Shown here piece after piece: positions 1 to 6,451 of a DNA stretch of 15,629 nucleotides (its first letter is position 1; every line of letters begins with the position of its first letter). This DNA is from Phascolarctobacterium succinatutens CAG:287 (GTDB lineage: Bacteria; Bacillota; Negativicutes; Acidaminococcales; Acidaminococcaceae), in the NCBI RefSeq assembly GCF_000434895.1, contig NZ_FR892799.1, positions 1-15,629 of the forward strand. Reading direction: 5' to 3'. The position numbers and the translations under genes were made by a program. The notes under the pieces were generated by a model that had not been told where the DNA came from, did not search any database, and saw only the letters and a list, made by a program, of their open reading frames with translations.

Positions 1-69
1 CTTGTTCAATTTGCACTTGCAATCTACCAAATTAAATAATATGGAAAATAAAAGCTAATTTCAAAGTCT

Positions 70-156
70 CTCCTTGGGGAGAGGTGCCGAGTAAGAAATG
101 GACTATAACTCCATCCCCTCTCAGTCGCCTGCGGCGACAGCTCCCCCCAAGGGGAG
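70..156. repeat. 87-bp palindromic REP/MITE-like element
   Basis: The ends are inverted repeats: CTCCTTGGGGAGAGGTG at 70-86 faces CAGCTCCCCCCAAGGGGAG at 138-156. An inner stable hairpin is formed by GTCGCC (124-129) and GGCGAC (133-138). There is no coding capacity. From memory, elements with the core 'ggagctgtcgccgcaggcgactgag' type are abundant in gut Bacillota genomes as non-autonomous repeats; I could not search for it. It lies exactly where the 5' half of the neighbouring structured repeat unit (171-227) should be, so it may have inserted there or replaced that half. Confidence 0.7.
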
Positions 157-170
157 CCTTCTCTTTCTCT

Positions 171-227
171 ACTTCCAGTACATCTAGGCGCCACAACAAC
201 GCATATGATGCACTATCGTGTACATCT
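171..227. repeat. Truncated copy (unit C) of the ~102-bp structured repeat
   Basis: Only the 3' half is present. From AGTACATCTAGGCGCC through ACAACAACGCATATGATGC to CACTATCGTGTACATCT it aligns with the second halves of the units at 235-337 and 345-445. The first half is missing, and the palindromic element at 70-156 sits in its place. The 7-bp linker at 228-234 is the same as the linker at 338-344. Confidence 0.7.
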
Positions 228-234
228 TTACCAT

Positions 235-337
235 AGACGCGCGAGAAGGTATCAGATGCTAGGCGCAACGACGACGGCGTACTCCCGGTACGTCTAGGAG
301 TTGCAACAACGCAGATGATGCACTATCGTGTACATCT
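235..337. repeat. ~102-bp structured repeat, unit A
   Basis: This 103-bp unit begins AGACGCGCGAGA and ends TATCGTGTACATCT. Its centre is a hairpin GCGTAC-tcccg-GTACGT, enclosed by GCAAC (5') and GTTGC (3'). The conserved flanks GACGACG and CTAGGAG occur in the other full copies. It is in direct orientation with unit B, separated by a 7-bp linker. No credible coding sequence was seen. Confidence 0.85.
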
Positions 338-344
338 TTACCAT

Positions 345-445
345 AGACGCACGAGAGTGTATTAGATGCTAGGCGCGGCGACAACGGCGTACTATCAGTA
401 CGTCTAGGAGCCGCAACGACGCAGATGATGCACTATCGTGCGTCT
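345..445. repeat. ~102-bp structured repeat, unit B
   Basis: This 101-bp unit begins AGACGCACGAGA and ends TATCGTGCGTCT, so its ends are a 10-bp perfect inverted repeat. The core is GCGTAC-tatca-GTACGT, enclosed by GCGGC/GCCGC; in unit A those positions are GCAAC/GTTGC, so both sides changed together. The unit ends inside the speE stop codon (444-446, CTA on plus), so in speE transcripts it would form a long hairpin immediately after translation ends. Confidence 0.85.
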
Positions 446-1298
446 AGCGCTCTTCTTCCTCCAGCATATCTTCAACATACTTAGGCAGCATAAACGCACC
501 CTTATGCAGATGCTCGGAATAATACCATGTTTTAATACCACGCTCCAGCCACTTCTTGGCATCAAAATCCTTCAGCGGATGATACTTCTTGGAAGCGAAG
601 CCGAACAGCCAGTAACCGGAAGGACAGGTCGGAATGTGCGCCTGATATACACGGCTGATGGGAAAGCTGTGGCTGGCCTTGCGGTGCATGGCGCGGCAGG
701 TTTCCTCGTCCTCATCGTAGAAGGGACTGCCATGCTGATAAACCATGATGCCGTCCTCTTTGAGTGCGCGGAAACAGTTACCATAAAACTCCTTGGTAAA
801 CAGACCCGCTGCATGACCTAAGGGATCAATAGCATCGCTGATAATCAAATCGTATTCATCAACCTTGGTACGCAAAAAGCGCAGACCGTTAGCGTTGAAA
901 ACAGTTACGCGCGGGTCATCAAGACCGCAGGCATTGTCTGGAAAATAGTCACGGCAGACATCGATAAAAACATGGTCCGTTTCTACTACGTCGATTTCCT
1001 CTATTTCATCATAATGCGTCAGCTCGCGCGCAACACCGCCGTCGCCGCCGCCGATTACCAGTACCTTGCGCACATGCGGATGCACTGCCATAGGCACATG
1101 GACAATCATTTCGTCATAAACAAATTCGTCCTTTTCCGAAAAGACTATGGTACCGTCACAGCTGATAAAGCGGCCGAATTCCTTGGATTCAAAAACGTCT
1201 ATTCTTTGGAAATCCGTATCCGCACCGAAAAGCTGCTTTTCGATTTTGATATCCAGCTTCACATCTTCTGTATGATAGTCAGAAAACCATAGCTCCAT
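444..1298 (-). CDS. speE: Spermidine synthase (polyamine aminopropyltransferase)
   Basis: This 284-aa protein is of normal length for SpeE. It transfers the aminopropyl group of decarboxylated S-adenosylmethionine to putrescine, giving spermidine and methylthioadenosine in the cytoplasm. The Rossmann nucleotide motif IGGGDGG lies at about 82-88, the acidic ribose-binding E106 follows strand 4 (VVET), and the catalytic SDAIDP is at 154-159 (D155, D158). The C-terminal SGYWLFGFASKK segment and the CGLDDPR...NANG segment resemble the Thermotoga maritima enzyme as I remember it. The start has an AAGGA ribosome site about 9 nt upstream. Its start lies 13 nt after the decarboxylase stop codon, so the two form an operon for polyamine synthesis. 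No speD or agmatinase gene is visible in this window. The stop codon overlaps the end of a structured repeat. Confidence 0.95.
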   Translation of the reverse strand: MELWFSDYHTEDVKLDIKIEKQLFGADTDFQRIDVFESKEFGRFISCDGTIVFSEKDEFVYDEMIVHVPMAVHPHVRKVLVIGGGDGGVARELTHYDEIEEIDVVETDHVFIDVCRDYFPDNACGLDDPRVTVFNANGLRFLRTKVDEYDLIISDAIDPLGHAAGLFTKEFYGNCFRALKEDGIMVYQHGSPFYDEDEETCRAMHRKASHSFPISRVYQAHIPTCPSGYWLFGFASKKYHPLKDFDAKKWLERGIKTWYYSEHLHKGAFMLPKYVEDMLEEEER

Positions 1299-1311
1299 TT
1301 AATCACGTCCT

Positions 1312-2760
1312 TTATACTAATACATTGATATTATTAACATCCGGATCCTCAGGTCCCTGCATTGAGCAGCCCTTTTCCTTGGCGTAAATAATATAATCGA
1401 TAATATCCTTGGTGATAACCTCACCCGGTGCCAGAATAGGAATTCCCGGCGGGTAGCACATTACAAATTCACTGCAGATGCGTCCCGCAGTTTCGCGTAT
1501 AGGCAAAGATTCATCCTTGGCATAAAAAGCCTTCTGCGGCGAAACAACAACCTTAGGCGCGATATATTCAGTATTGAGCATTTGCGACGGATCCTTGGAA
1601 TACAGGCGCTTGATATCCGCCAAAGCACCCACAAGACGTTCAATATCCTGAATACGGTCACCGATAGAAATATAAGCAAGAATATTGGCGATATCACCGA
1701 ACTCAATCTGGATATCATATTCATCGCGCAGCAAATCATAAACCTCGATGCCTGCCAGACCGATATCACGCGTATAGACCGAAAGCTTGGTAACATCAAA
1801 ATCATAAATACTGCTGCCGTTTTTCAGCTCGCGTCCGTAAGCATAAAAGCCGCCAATAGAATTGATTTCCTCACGGGCATATTCCGCCATCTCCTGCACT
1901 TTGCCGAAGGATGCCTCACCGCGCATATACAGGTTACGGCGTGAAATATCCAGGCTGGAAAGCAGAAGATACGAAGCACTGGTAGTCTGCGTCAGATTGA
2001 TAATCTGGCTTACATACTCCCAGTTGACATTAGGCCCTGTCAGCAGCAGGCTGCTCTGCGTCAGACTGCCGCCCGATTTGTGCATGGAAACAGATGCCAT
2101 GTCAGCACCGGCCGCCATCGCATTAACAGGCATATTTTTTCCGAAATAAAAATGTGTACCATGCGCCTCGTCTACCAGGCAGAGCATGTTATGCTCATGC
2201 GCCAGCTTAACGATAGAACGCAAATCCGAACAGATACCATAATAAGTAGGATTGTTTACGAGCACTGCCGTAGCATCGGGATTAGCCTTAATCGCCTTAG
2301 CTACCTCGCCGATCTCCATCCCCAGAGAAATTCCCAGCTTACTGTCAACCTGAGGATTGATATAAACCGGAATCGCGCCATTAAGTACTAGCGCGTTAAT
2401 CACACTTTTGTGTACATTGCGCGGCAGGATAATTTTATCGCCTGCCTTACAGGAGGACAACACCATGCTTTGCACTGACGAGGTCGTACCTCCTACCATA
2501 AAGAATGCGTGTGCCGCACCGAAGGCCTCTGCTGCCAGCTCCTCTGCGTCACGGATTACCGAAACAGGATGGCAGAGATTATCAAGAGGCTTCATAGAAT
2601 TTACATCCAGGTTTACGCATTTTTCTCCCAGCAGCTCACGAAGCTCCGGGTTGCCACGACCGCGCTTATGACCTGGTACATCAAACGGTACAACGCGCTT
2701 TTTACGAAAACGCTCCAGTGCCTCGTACACCGGAGCAGAAGTTTGTGATAAATTTCCCAT
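1312..2760 (-). CDS. Orn/Lys/Arg decarboxylase family protein, PLP-dependent (short form)
   Basis: This 482-aa fold-type I pyridoxal-phosphate decarboxylase belongs to the family of Bacillus SpeA and related lysine/ornithine decarboxylases. Visible motifs are VPGHKRG at 28-34, MVGGTTSSVQ at 88-97 (phosphate/cofactor pocket), VDEAHGTH at 196-203 (D197 for the pyridine nitrogen) and SMHKSGGSLTQ at 225-235, with K228 as the Schiff-base lysine. The C-terminal domain is of usual size. I chose the ATG at 2760 because GGAGAAG lies 4-6 nt upstream; the open frame continues to a TTG at 2862, but that would run through the leader hairpin. Being directly upstream of speE, it probably supplies the diamine branch. 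Sequence alone does not settle arginine versus ornithine or lysine as substrate. A degenerate copy of its first codons occurs at 5432-5505. Confidence 0.9.
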   Translation of the reverse strand: MGNLSQTSAPVYEALERFRKKRVVPFDVPGHKRGRGNPELRELLGEKCVNLDVNSMKPLDNLCHPVSVIRDAEELAAEAFGAAHAFFMVGGTTSSVQSMVLSSCKAGDKIILPRNVHKSVINALVLNGAIPVYINPQVDSKLGISLGMEIGEVAKAIKANPDATAVLVNNPTYYGICSDLRSIVKLAHEHNMLCLVDEAHGTHFYFGKNMPVNAMAAGADMASVSMHKSGGSLTQSSLLLTGPNVNWEYVSQIINLTQTTSASYLLLSSLDISRRNLYMRGEASFGKVQEMAEYAREEINSIGGFYAYGRELKNGSSIYDFDVTKLSVYTRDIGLAGIEVYDLLRDEYDIQIEFGDIANILAYISIGDRIQDIERLVGALADIKRLYSKDPSQMLNTEYIAPKVVVSPQKAFYAKDESLPIRETAGRICSEFVMCYPPGIPILAPGEVITKDIIDYIIYAKEKGCSMQGPEDPDVNNINVLV

Positions 2761-2777
2761 TTTCTTCTCCAAAGCAT

Positions 2778-2814
2778 AAAAAAATAAAAGGACAGATGAT
2801 ATTTTCTTCTGTCC
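2778..2814 (-). terminator. Hairpin plus U-run between ilvB and the decarboxylase gene
   Basis: On the minus strand GGACAGA (2808-2814) pairs with TCTGTCC (2790-2796), followed by TTTTATTTTTTT. It can end ilvNB transcription. It also lies at the very start of any transcript from the promoter at 2819-2847, so it may act as a 5' hairpin or attenuator for the decarboxylase-speE mRNA. Confidence 0.65.
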
Positions 2815-2818
2815 CTTT

Positions 2819-2847
2819 ATCGTAACATTTTTAACCTGTTTCAGCAA
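2819..2847 (-). promoter_or_regulatory. Sigma-70-type promoter for decarboxylase-speE
   Basis: On the minus strand the -35 box TTGCTG (2842-2847) is followed by a 17-bp spacer and the -10 box TACGAT (2819-2824). Transcription should start near 2812-2814. The same boxes are preserved in the duplicate at 5563-5591. Confidence 0.6.
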
Positions 2848-2883
2848 GAGTTTTAAGGGCAACTAAGCAAAATCTTAGCCAAT

Positions 2884-4545
2884 TCAGTTTATCTCATCGT
2901 TAGCGAATTTTACAAAATCATTAATTCCCAGTCCCGGAGCTACCATCGGGAGCACCATATTTTTAGGATTAACGCAAACCTCTATAAGATAAGGCTTCCT
3001 GCATTCCCACGCCTTGGCCACTGCCTGAGCCAAAGTCTCCGGCGTATCCGCATGCTCACCTTCAATTCCGAAGGCAGCAGCATATTTTACAAAGTCAACA
3101 TAGCCCGGCAGCTCGCAGGACGTAAAGCGTTTGGCAAACTGCACCGTCTGCAGCTGGCGTATCATTCCCAGTCCGCTGTTATTGAACACTATAGCGATAA
3201 CAGGCACATTATTGCTGGCAATAGTAAAAAGCTCGCTGCCAGTCATCTTAAAGCCGCCGTCACCGCTTATACTGATGACACGGCTCTGCGGACGCGCCAG
3301 CTGTGCGCCTAACGCAGCAGGCAGACCGAATCCCATCGTTCCCAATCCGCCGCTTGTCAGCCACTGGCGGGCAAACTGTATCTTCAAATGCTGCGCTGCC
3401 CACATCTGATGCTGGCCTACGTCCGTAGTAATAATATAATCCTTGTCCTTGAGCACCGGATTCAATGCTTTAAAGAACTTGGGCGCCTCCTCGTTTCCAA
3501 AATCATCGTCCATCCCCGGCCAGGAGTTTATTTTGTCCCACCACGAGCTCAAATCGTGCGGCTGCGCTGCCTTTTCCAACGCATTCAGCGCTGCCACCAT
3601 ATCGCCGGTGATGCCTATGCCCGAATCAATATTTTTATCTACCTCAGCAGGGTCGATATCCAAATGGATAATAAGCTTGTTGGCACTATAGCTGCTGCGC
3701 TCGCCTGTAACGCGGTCATTAAAGCGGCTGCCAACAGCCAAAATCAGGTCGGCTTCCTTAACGGCATTATTGGCACGTTCATGTCCATGCAGGCCTGTCA
3801 TTCCCAAAAACAGCTGTCTGTAGGCGCTAATCGCACCAATCCCCATCAACGTGCTGACAACCGGAATATGCAGCTTTTCACACAAATGCATGGCATCATA
3901 TTCTGCATTGGCATTGATAACGCCACCGCCGACCAGCATTACCGGACGCTTTGCCTTATTGATAGCCGCTGCAGCCGCTGCCACACGTTCAACATCAGGC
4001 TCCAACGGCTGCAGCTCCGCCAAACGGGCTTTCTCAAAATCTATCAGCGCCGTTTGCACATCGCGCGGCACGTCTACCAACACCGGTCCCGGGCGTCCTT
4101 CACGCGCCAGCTGGAAGGCAAGTCGCAATGTCTGCGCCAGGTTTTCCGGCTTTTTAACTAAAAAATTATGCTTGGTAATAGGCATTGTAATACCGGTGAT
4201 ATCTACCTCCTGGAACGCGTCATGGCCGATAAGCGCCCTGTTTACCTGACCTGTAATGGCCACAACCGGTACGGAATCCAAAAATGCCGTTACCAGGCCT
4301 GTGACCAGGTTGGTTGCACCGGGACCTGATGTAGCTATACACACGCCAACATTACCTGAAGCACGCGCAAAGCCGTCTGCCGCATGCGCAGCACCCTGCT
4401 CATGCGCCGTTAATATATGTTGTATCGGACTTTGCCGTAATGCATCATAAAAAGGGAGAATCGCACCCCCGGGATATCCGAAAACCGTTGTTACCCCTTC
4501 TTCTGCCAGTATTCTGCACATAATCTCTGCGCCGCTTAACTGCAT
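2884..4545 (-). CDS. ilvB: Acetolactate synthase large (catalytic) subunit
   Basis: This 553-aa thiamine-diphosphate enzyme condenses two pyruvates to 2-acetolactate, or pyruvate with 2-oxobutanoate, the first common step of valine/leucine/isoleucine synthesis. The catalytic glutamate lies in TAHEQGAAHAADG (E49), and the ThDP/Mg motif runs from GDGG at 428 to VFNN at 456. The central domain carries the usual HGHERANNAV and GSRFNDRVTG segments of the FAD-binding anabolic type. Length is normal. The ATG at 4545 has AAGGAAG about 8 nt upstream. It lies 29 nt after ilvN, so the two subunits are co-transcribed. A short divergent copy of its C-terminus (ending FVKIANDKIN) is found at 5628-5665. Confidence 0.97.
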   Translation of the reverse strand: MQLSGAEIMCRILAEEGVTTVFGYPGGAILPFYDALRQSPIQHILTAHEQGAAHAADGFARASGNVGVCIATSGPGATNLVTGLVTAFLDSVPVVAITGQVNRALIGHDAFQEVDITGITMPITKHNFLVKKPENLAQTLRLAFQLAREGRPGPVLVDVPRDVQTALIDFEKARLAELQPLEPDVERVAAAAAAINKAKRPVMLVGGGVINANAEYDAMHLCEKLHIPVVSTLMGIGAISAYRQLFLGMTGLHGHERANNAVKEADLILAVGSRFNDRVTGERSSYSANKLIIHLDIDPAEVDKNIDSGIGITGDMVAALNALEKAAQPHDLSSWWDKINSWPGMDDDFGNEEAPKFFKALNPVLKDKDYIITTDVGQHQMWAAQHLKIQFARQWLTSGGLGTMGFGLPAALGAQLARPQSRVISISGDGGFKMTGSELFTIASNNVPVIAIVFNNSGLGMIRQLQTVQFAKRFTSCELPGYVDFVKYAAAFGIEGEHADTPETLAQAVAKAWECRKPYLIEVCVNPKNMVLPMVAPGLGINDFVKFANDEIN

Positions 4546-4574
4546 ACGCTCACTTCCTTCCGCAAATCTATCTC

Positions 4575-5114
4575 TTATATTGCCGCATGACCATCATCCA
4601 GCGGTGGCCATTCAAAACGTGATTTCTCCACAGCCAGTGACGTATCACCGCGCTCTAAAGCAACAAGGCCGGTCTGTACCATTTCGGTTACGCCGTATGG
4701 ACGCATGACATCAACAAAAGCGCGTAGCTTGCCTTCATCACCGGTAGCAACAAATATCAGTGACTCACCTGTTACATCCACTGCATGCGCACGGAACACT
4801 TCCGCCAGCTGCAGCAGCTCCGGACGCTTATTCCCAGCCTTTACCTTAACCAGAATCATGCTGCGGGTAGCACTGGATTTAGGAGGCAGTACCTTGACAC
4901 GCTCTACCTCAACCAGCTTCGCCAGCTGTTTGGTAACCTGGATAATGGTCGGCTCGTCAGCCTCCATCGTCACTGTCATACGTGAGAACTCCGGGTTTTG
5001 CGTCGTGCCTACAGCCAAGCTGTCAATATTGAAGCCACGGCGTGAAAACATACCTGCTACACGCATCAGTACGCCAGGCTGATTACGTACAACAATCGAT
5101 AAAATCTGCTCCAT
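4575..5114 (-). CDS. ilvN: Acetolactate synthase small (regulatory) subunit
   Basis: This 179-aa regulatory subunit stimulates IlvB and confers feedback inhibition by branched-chain amino acids. An N-terminal ACT domain covers about residues 1-75 (starting MEQILSIVVRNQPGVLMRVAGMFSRRGFNIDSL). The family C-terminal domain follows, with KVKAGNKRPELLQLAEVFRAH and a TGLVALERGD end. I chose the ATG at 5114 because GGAGGG stands just upstream. The open frame extends to 5186 (MMPASRTVL...), but that start has no ribosome site and would sit only about 11 nt from the predicted transcription start. The gene begins the ilvN-ilvB operon. No T-box or leader attenuator was seen. Confidence 0.95.
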   Translation of the reverse strand: MEQILSIVVRNQPGVLMRVAGMFSRRGFNIDSLAVGTTQNPEFSRMTVTMEADEPTIIQVTKQLAKLVEVERVKVLPPKSSATRSMILVKVKAGNKRPELLQLAEVFRAHAVDVTGESLIFVATGDEGKLRAFVDVMRPYGVTEMVQTGLVALERGDTSLAVEKSRFEWPPLDDGHAAI

Positions 5115-5203
5115 ATCTTTCCCTCCTGCAATAACATGTCTACAGCTCTGATGCTCTTGCAAAACTGTCCTGCTCGCCGGCATCATATAATCAGTGTTTT
5201 TTT

Positions 5204-5232
5204 ATTATTTCAGCAAGCAAGTTTTTTGTCAA
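5204..5232 (-). promoter_or_regulatory. Promoter of ilvN-ilvB
   Basis: On the minus strand a perfect -35 box TTGACA (5227-5232), a 17-bp spacer and AATAAT (5204-5209) are present. The predicted start near 5197 leaves a leader of about 83 nt without an obvious terminator/antiterminator pair. Confidence 0.65.
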
Positions 5233-5308
5233 CGAAAAGTGTAATATTTGTGAATTATTTTCCTATTGCGCCTCTTTAATGTAAATACTATTACAGATTT
5301 CAGTGTAC

Positions 5309-5340
5309 AAAAAAGCTCACGCAGCTATTGCTACGTGAGC
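5309..5340 (-). terminator. Rho-independent terminator, distal of two
   Basis: On the minus strand GCTCACG (rc of 5334-5340) pairs with CGTGAGC (rc of 5315-5321). The stem is extended by AGC/GCT around a 4-nt loop and followed by six T. It stands downstream of the duplicated promoter segment and shares its stem sequence with the terminators at 5391 and 7440. Confidence 0.7.
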
Positions 5341-5384
5341 AGTAAAACCTCCAACAGCGTTCTTTTGTTTAACAGTTGAAGCAA

Positions 5385-5434
5385 ATAATCAAAAAGCTCA
5401 CGTGACCATTCCACGTGAGCCTGATTTATAAGGT
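5385..5434. repeat. Left copy of the 50-bp direct repeat (tRNA-Leu terminator sequence)
   Basis: This matches 7434-7484 except for one A in an A-run. The repeat stops where the tRNA-Leu 3' end begins in the right copy and where the decarboxylase fragment begins here. Together the two copies bracket about 2 kb containing the degenerate duplication and two AT-rich genes. Confidence 0.85.
5391..5420 (-). terminator. Rho-independent terminator, proximal of two
   Basis: A 9-bp stem, GCTCACGTG (5396-5404) and CACGTGAGC (5412-5420), is followed by TTTTT on the minus strand. It would stop a transcript coming from the duplicate promoter at 5563-5591. The sequence equals the tRNA-Leu terminator. Confidence 0.75.
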
Positions 5435-5457
5435 ACAACGCGTTTTTTACGAAAACG

Positions 5458-5505
5458 CTACAGTGCCTCGTACACCGGAGCAGAAGTTTGTGATAAAATT
5501 CCCAT
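5458..5505 (-). pseudogene. Remnant of decarboxylase 5' end; reads as 15-codon peptide
   Basis: The frame starts at an ATG with the same GGAGAAG ribosome site as the intact gene and reads MGILSQTSAPVYEAL before TAG. The intact gene has MGNLSQTSAPVYEALERF. The stop comes from a single GAG-to-TAG change. Homology continues past the stop for about nine codons to 5432 and then ends abruptly in the 50-bp repeat. It is a gene fragment, though its transcription and translation signals look intact. Confidence 0.8.
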
Positions 5506-5533
5506 TTTCTTCTCCAAAGCATAAAAAATAAAA

Positions 5534-5558
5534 GGACAGATGATATTTTCTTCTGTCC
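5534..5558 (-). terminator. Leader hairpin of the duplicate copy
   Basis: The same GGACAGA/TCTGTCC stem (5552-5558 with 5534-5540) and T-rich tail as at 2778-2814 are present, with one A fewer in the tail. Its role as terminator or 5' leader hairpin is unresolved. Confidence 0.55.
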
Positions 5559-5562
5559 CTTT

Positions 5563-5591
5563 ATCGTAACATTTTTAACCTGTTTCAGCAA
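5563..5591 (-). promoter_or_regulatory. Duplicate of the decarboxylase promoter
   Basis: TTGCTG (5586-5591), a 17-bp spacer and TACGAT (5563-5568) are identical to the promoter at 2819-2847. It would transcribe the 15-codon remnant and then meet two terminators. Confidence 0.55.
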
Positions 5592-5627
5592 GAGTTTTAA
5601 GAGTAACTAAGCAAAATCTTAGCCATT

Positions 5628-5665
5628 TTAGTTTATTTTATCGTTAGCGATTTTGACAAAGTTTT
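5628..5665 (-). pseudogene. ilvB: Remnant of an ilvB C-terminus
   Basis: The minus strand reads NFVKIANDKIN-stop, matching the DFVKFANDEIN end of the intact IlvB. Differences are mostly synonymous or conservative and the stop is kept (TAA versus TGA). This suggests the copy came from a functional ilvB of another lineage rather than a fresh duplicate. Nothing upstream continues the gene. Confidence 0.65.
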
Positions 5666-5745
5666 TCATAGACGCACTAAAAGCTACTATCACACAAAAA
5701 GCATAAAAAAATCGGCATGAATTTACAGAGATAAGAAATAACAAA

Positions 5746-6432
5746 CTATTTATCTGCCCTATAATGAACAGCCAGTTGATCAGGATACTCTATATGTGGT
5801 GTTCTGAATGTATAATACTTACTTTCGCCATTAACCTCTATCTTCATACATAGCAAGCCCTGTAACGATTTATCTTCTTTAACAGGTGCATAACCATCCT
5901 TCCATCCCGAAGAATTAAAAGTATCTCCATTTCTCCATTCTACGTTTGCTAAAAATACCGGCAATTTCAGTTTACTAAACGGCGGTAAAATTGTATTAAC
6001 CAACTTATCCGGTTTTCCTGCATCACTATATCTCATTCCTACAAAAAATGGCAACCCGTTATAATCTCCTAATTGTATCAGGGATTCATTCCATTTTATA
6101 ACAATAACATCTTCACCAAGATTTTCTAAATTTAAAGCAATTCCTTTAACACCAAATACGCAAGGTGTACCGCCCATTCTTTTTTTATAATAGTACCATC
6201 CAGAATTTTCCAAATCGCATTTAAGCCTCCATTCCGGTATAGCACATGGATACAAGTTTTCAGTACTGATCTTAAGATTATTCTCGTATAAATTACTATA
6301 CGGTTCATCTTGAACATATCTTATATATTTATATGTATCAGAAACACCATCTCCTTTTAAACGCATTGCTTGAACATCGTTAACCAAAGCTAAACAAGCA
6401 ACTAACATTAAAAACGCTACTACCTTTTTCAT
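5746..6432 (-). CDS. Exported protein of unknown function
   Basis: This 228-aa protein has a clear signal peptide: KK at 2-3, a hydrophobic core VVAFLMLVACLALV, and a VQA cleavage site after residue 22. I do not recognise the family. The mature part has four cysteines (63, 72, 91, 195), enough for two disulfides. Its alternating hydrophobic pattern (GVKGIALNLENLGEDVIVIKW; VNTILPPFSKLKLPVFL) suggests a beta-sandwich. AGGAGGAG just upstream of the ATG is a strong ribosome site. It starts 19 nt after the NERD gene stop, so the two are probably one transcript. Base composition is much more AT-rich than the biosynthetic genes around it, suggesting acquisition. No good terminator was seen downstream, only a T-run near 5705-5712. 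Confidence 0.8.
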   Translation of the reverse strand: MKKVVAFLMLVACLALVNDVQAMRLKGDGVSDTYKYIRYVQDEPYSNLYENNLKISTENLYPCAIPEWRLKCDLENSGWYYYKKRMGGTPCVFGVKGIALNLENLGEDVIVIKWNESLIQLGDYNGLPFFVGMRYSDAGKPDKLVNTILPPFSKLKLPVFLANVEWRNGDTFNSSGWKDGYAPVKEDKSLQGLLCMKIEVNGESKYYTFRTPHIEYPDQLAVHYRADK

Positions 6433-6451
6433 TTAATCTCCTCCTAAATTT

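Larger units (their letters stand above)
2687..2919. repeat. Duplicated ilvB-tail/leader/decarboxylase-start segment, intact copy
   Basis: About 233 bp covering the first ~25 codons of the decarboxylase, its ribosome site, leader hairpin and promoter, and the last ~12 codons of ilvB. The segment recurs at 5432-5665. Between 2758 and about 2850 the two copies differ only by one A in an A-run; divergence rises in the coding flanks. Confidence 0.9.
5432..5665. repeat. Degenerate second copy of the ilvB/decarboxylase junction
   Basis: This corresponds to 2687-2919. Promoter, leader hairpin and ribosome site are nearly unchanged, while the coding parts are broken. The decarboxylase frame has a nonsense change, and the ilvB tail is about 20% different at nucleotide level but still reads NFVKIANDKIN-stop. 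The right boundary falls near CATAGACGCAC. Confidence 0.9.

Noticed and set aside
32..268. 78-codon minus-strand frame over the left repeats
   Set aside because: It is made up of repeat sequence, with no ribosome site and no protein-like pattern.
171..445. CRISPR array
   Set aside because: The units are ~102 bp with 7-bp linkers and internal inverted repeats. There are no short repeats with unique spacers and no cas genes.
2761..2862. N-terminal extension of the decarboxylase to a TTG at 2862
   Set aside because: It runs through the predicted promoter and leader hairpin. The ATG at 2760 has a good ribosome site and matches the family's N-terminus.
3388..4161. 257-codon open frame antisense to ilvB
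   Set aside because: It is a shadow of a fully convincing ilvB; no ribosome site or recognisable domain.
5115..5186. Longer IlvN start at 5186 or a leader peptide
   Set aside because: There is no ribosome site before 5184, no run of branched-chain codons, and a strong site stands before 5114.
5331..5591. 86-codon minus-strand frame over the degenerate copy
   Set aside because: It is out of frame with the decarboxylase remnant and passes through promoter, hairpin and terminator sequences.
5667..5678. CATAGACGCAC as a fragment of the ~102-bp repeat
   Set aside because: Only about 11 bases match the repeat linker and start, and the following sequence does not continue the homology; chance cannot be excluded.
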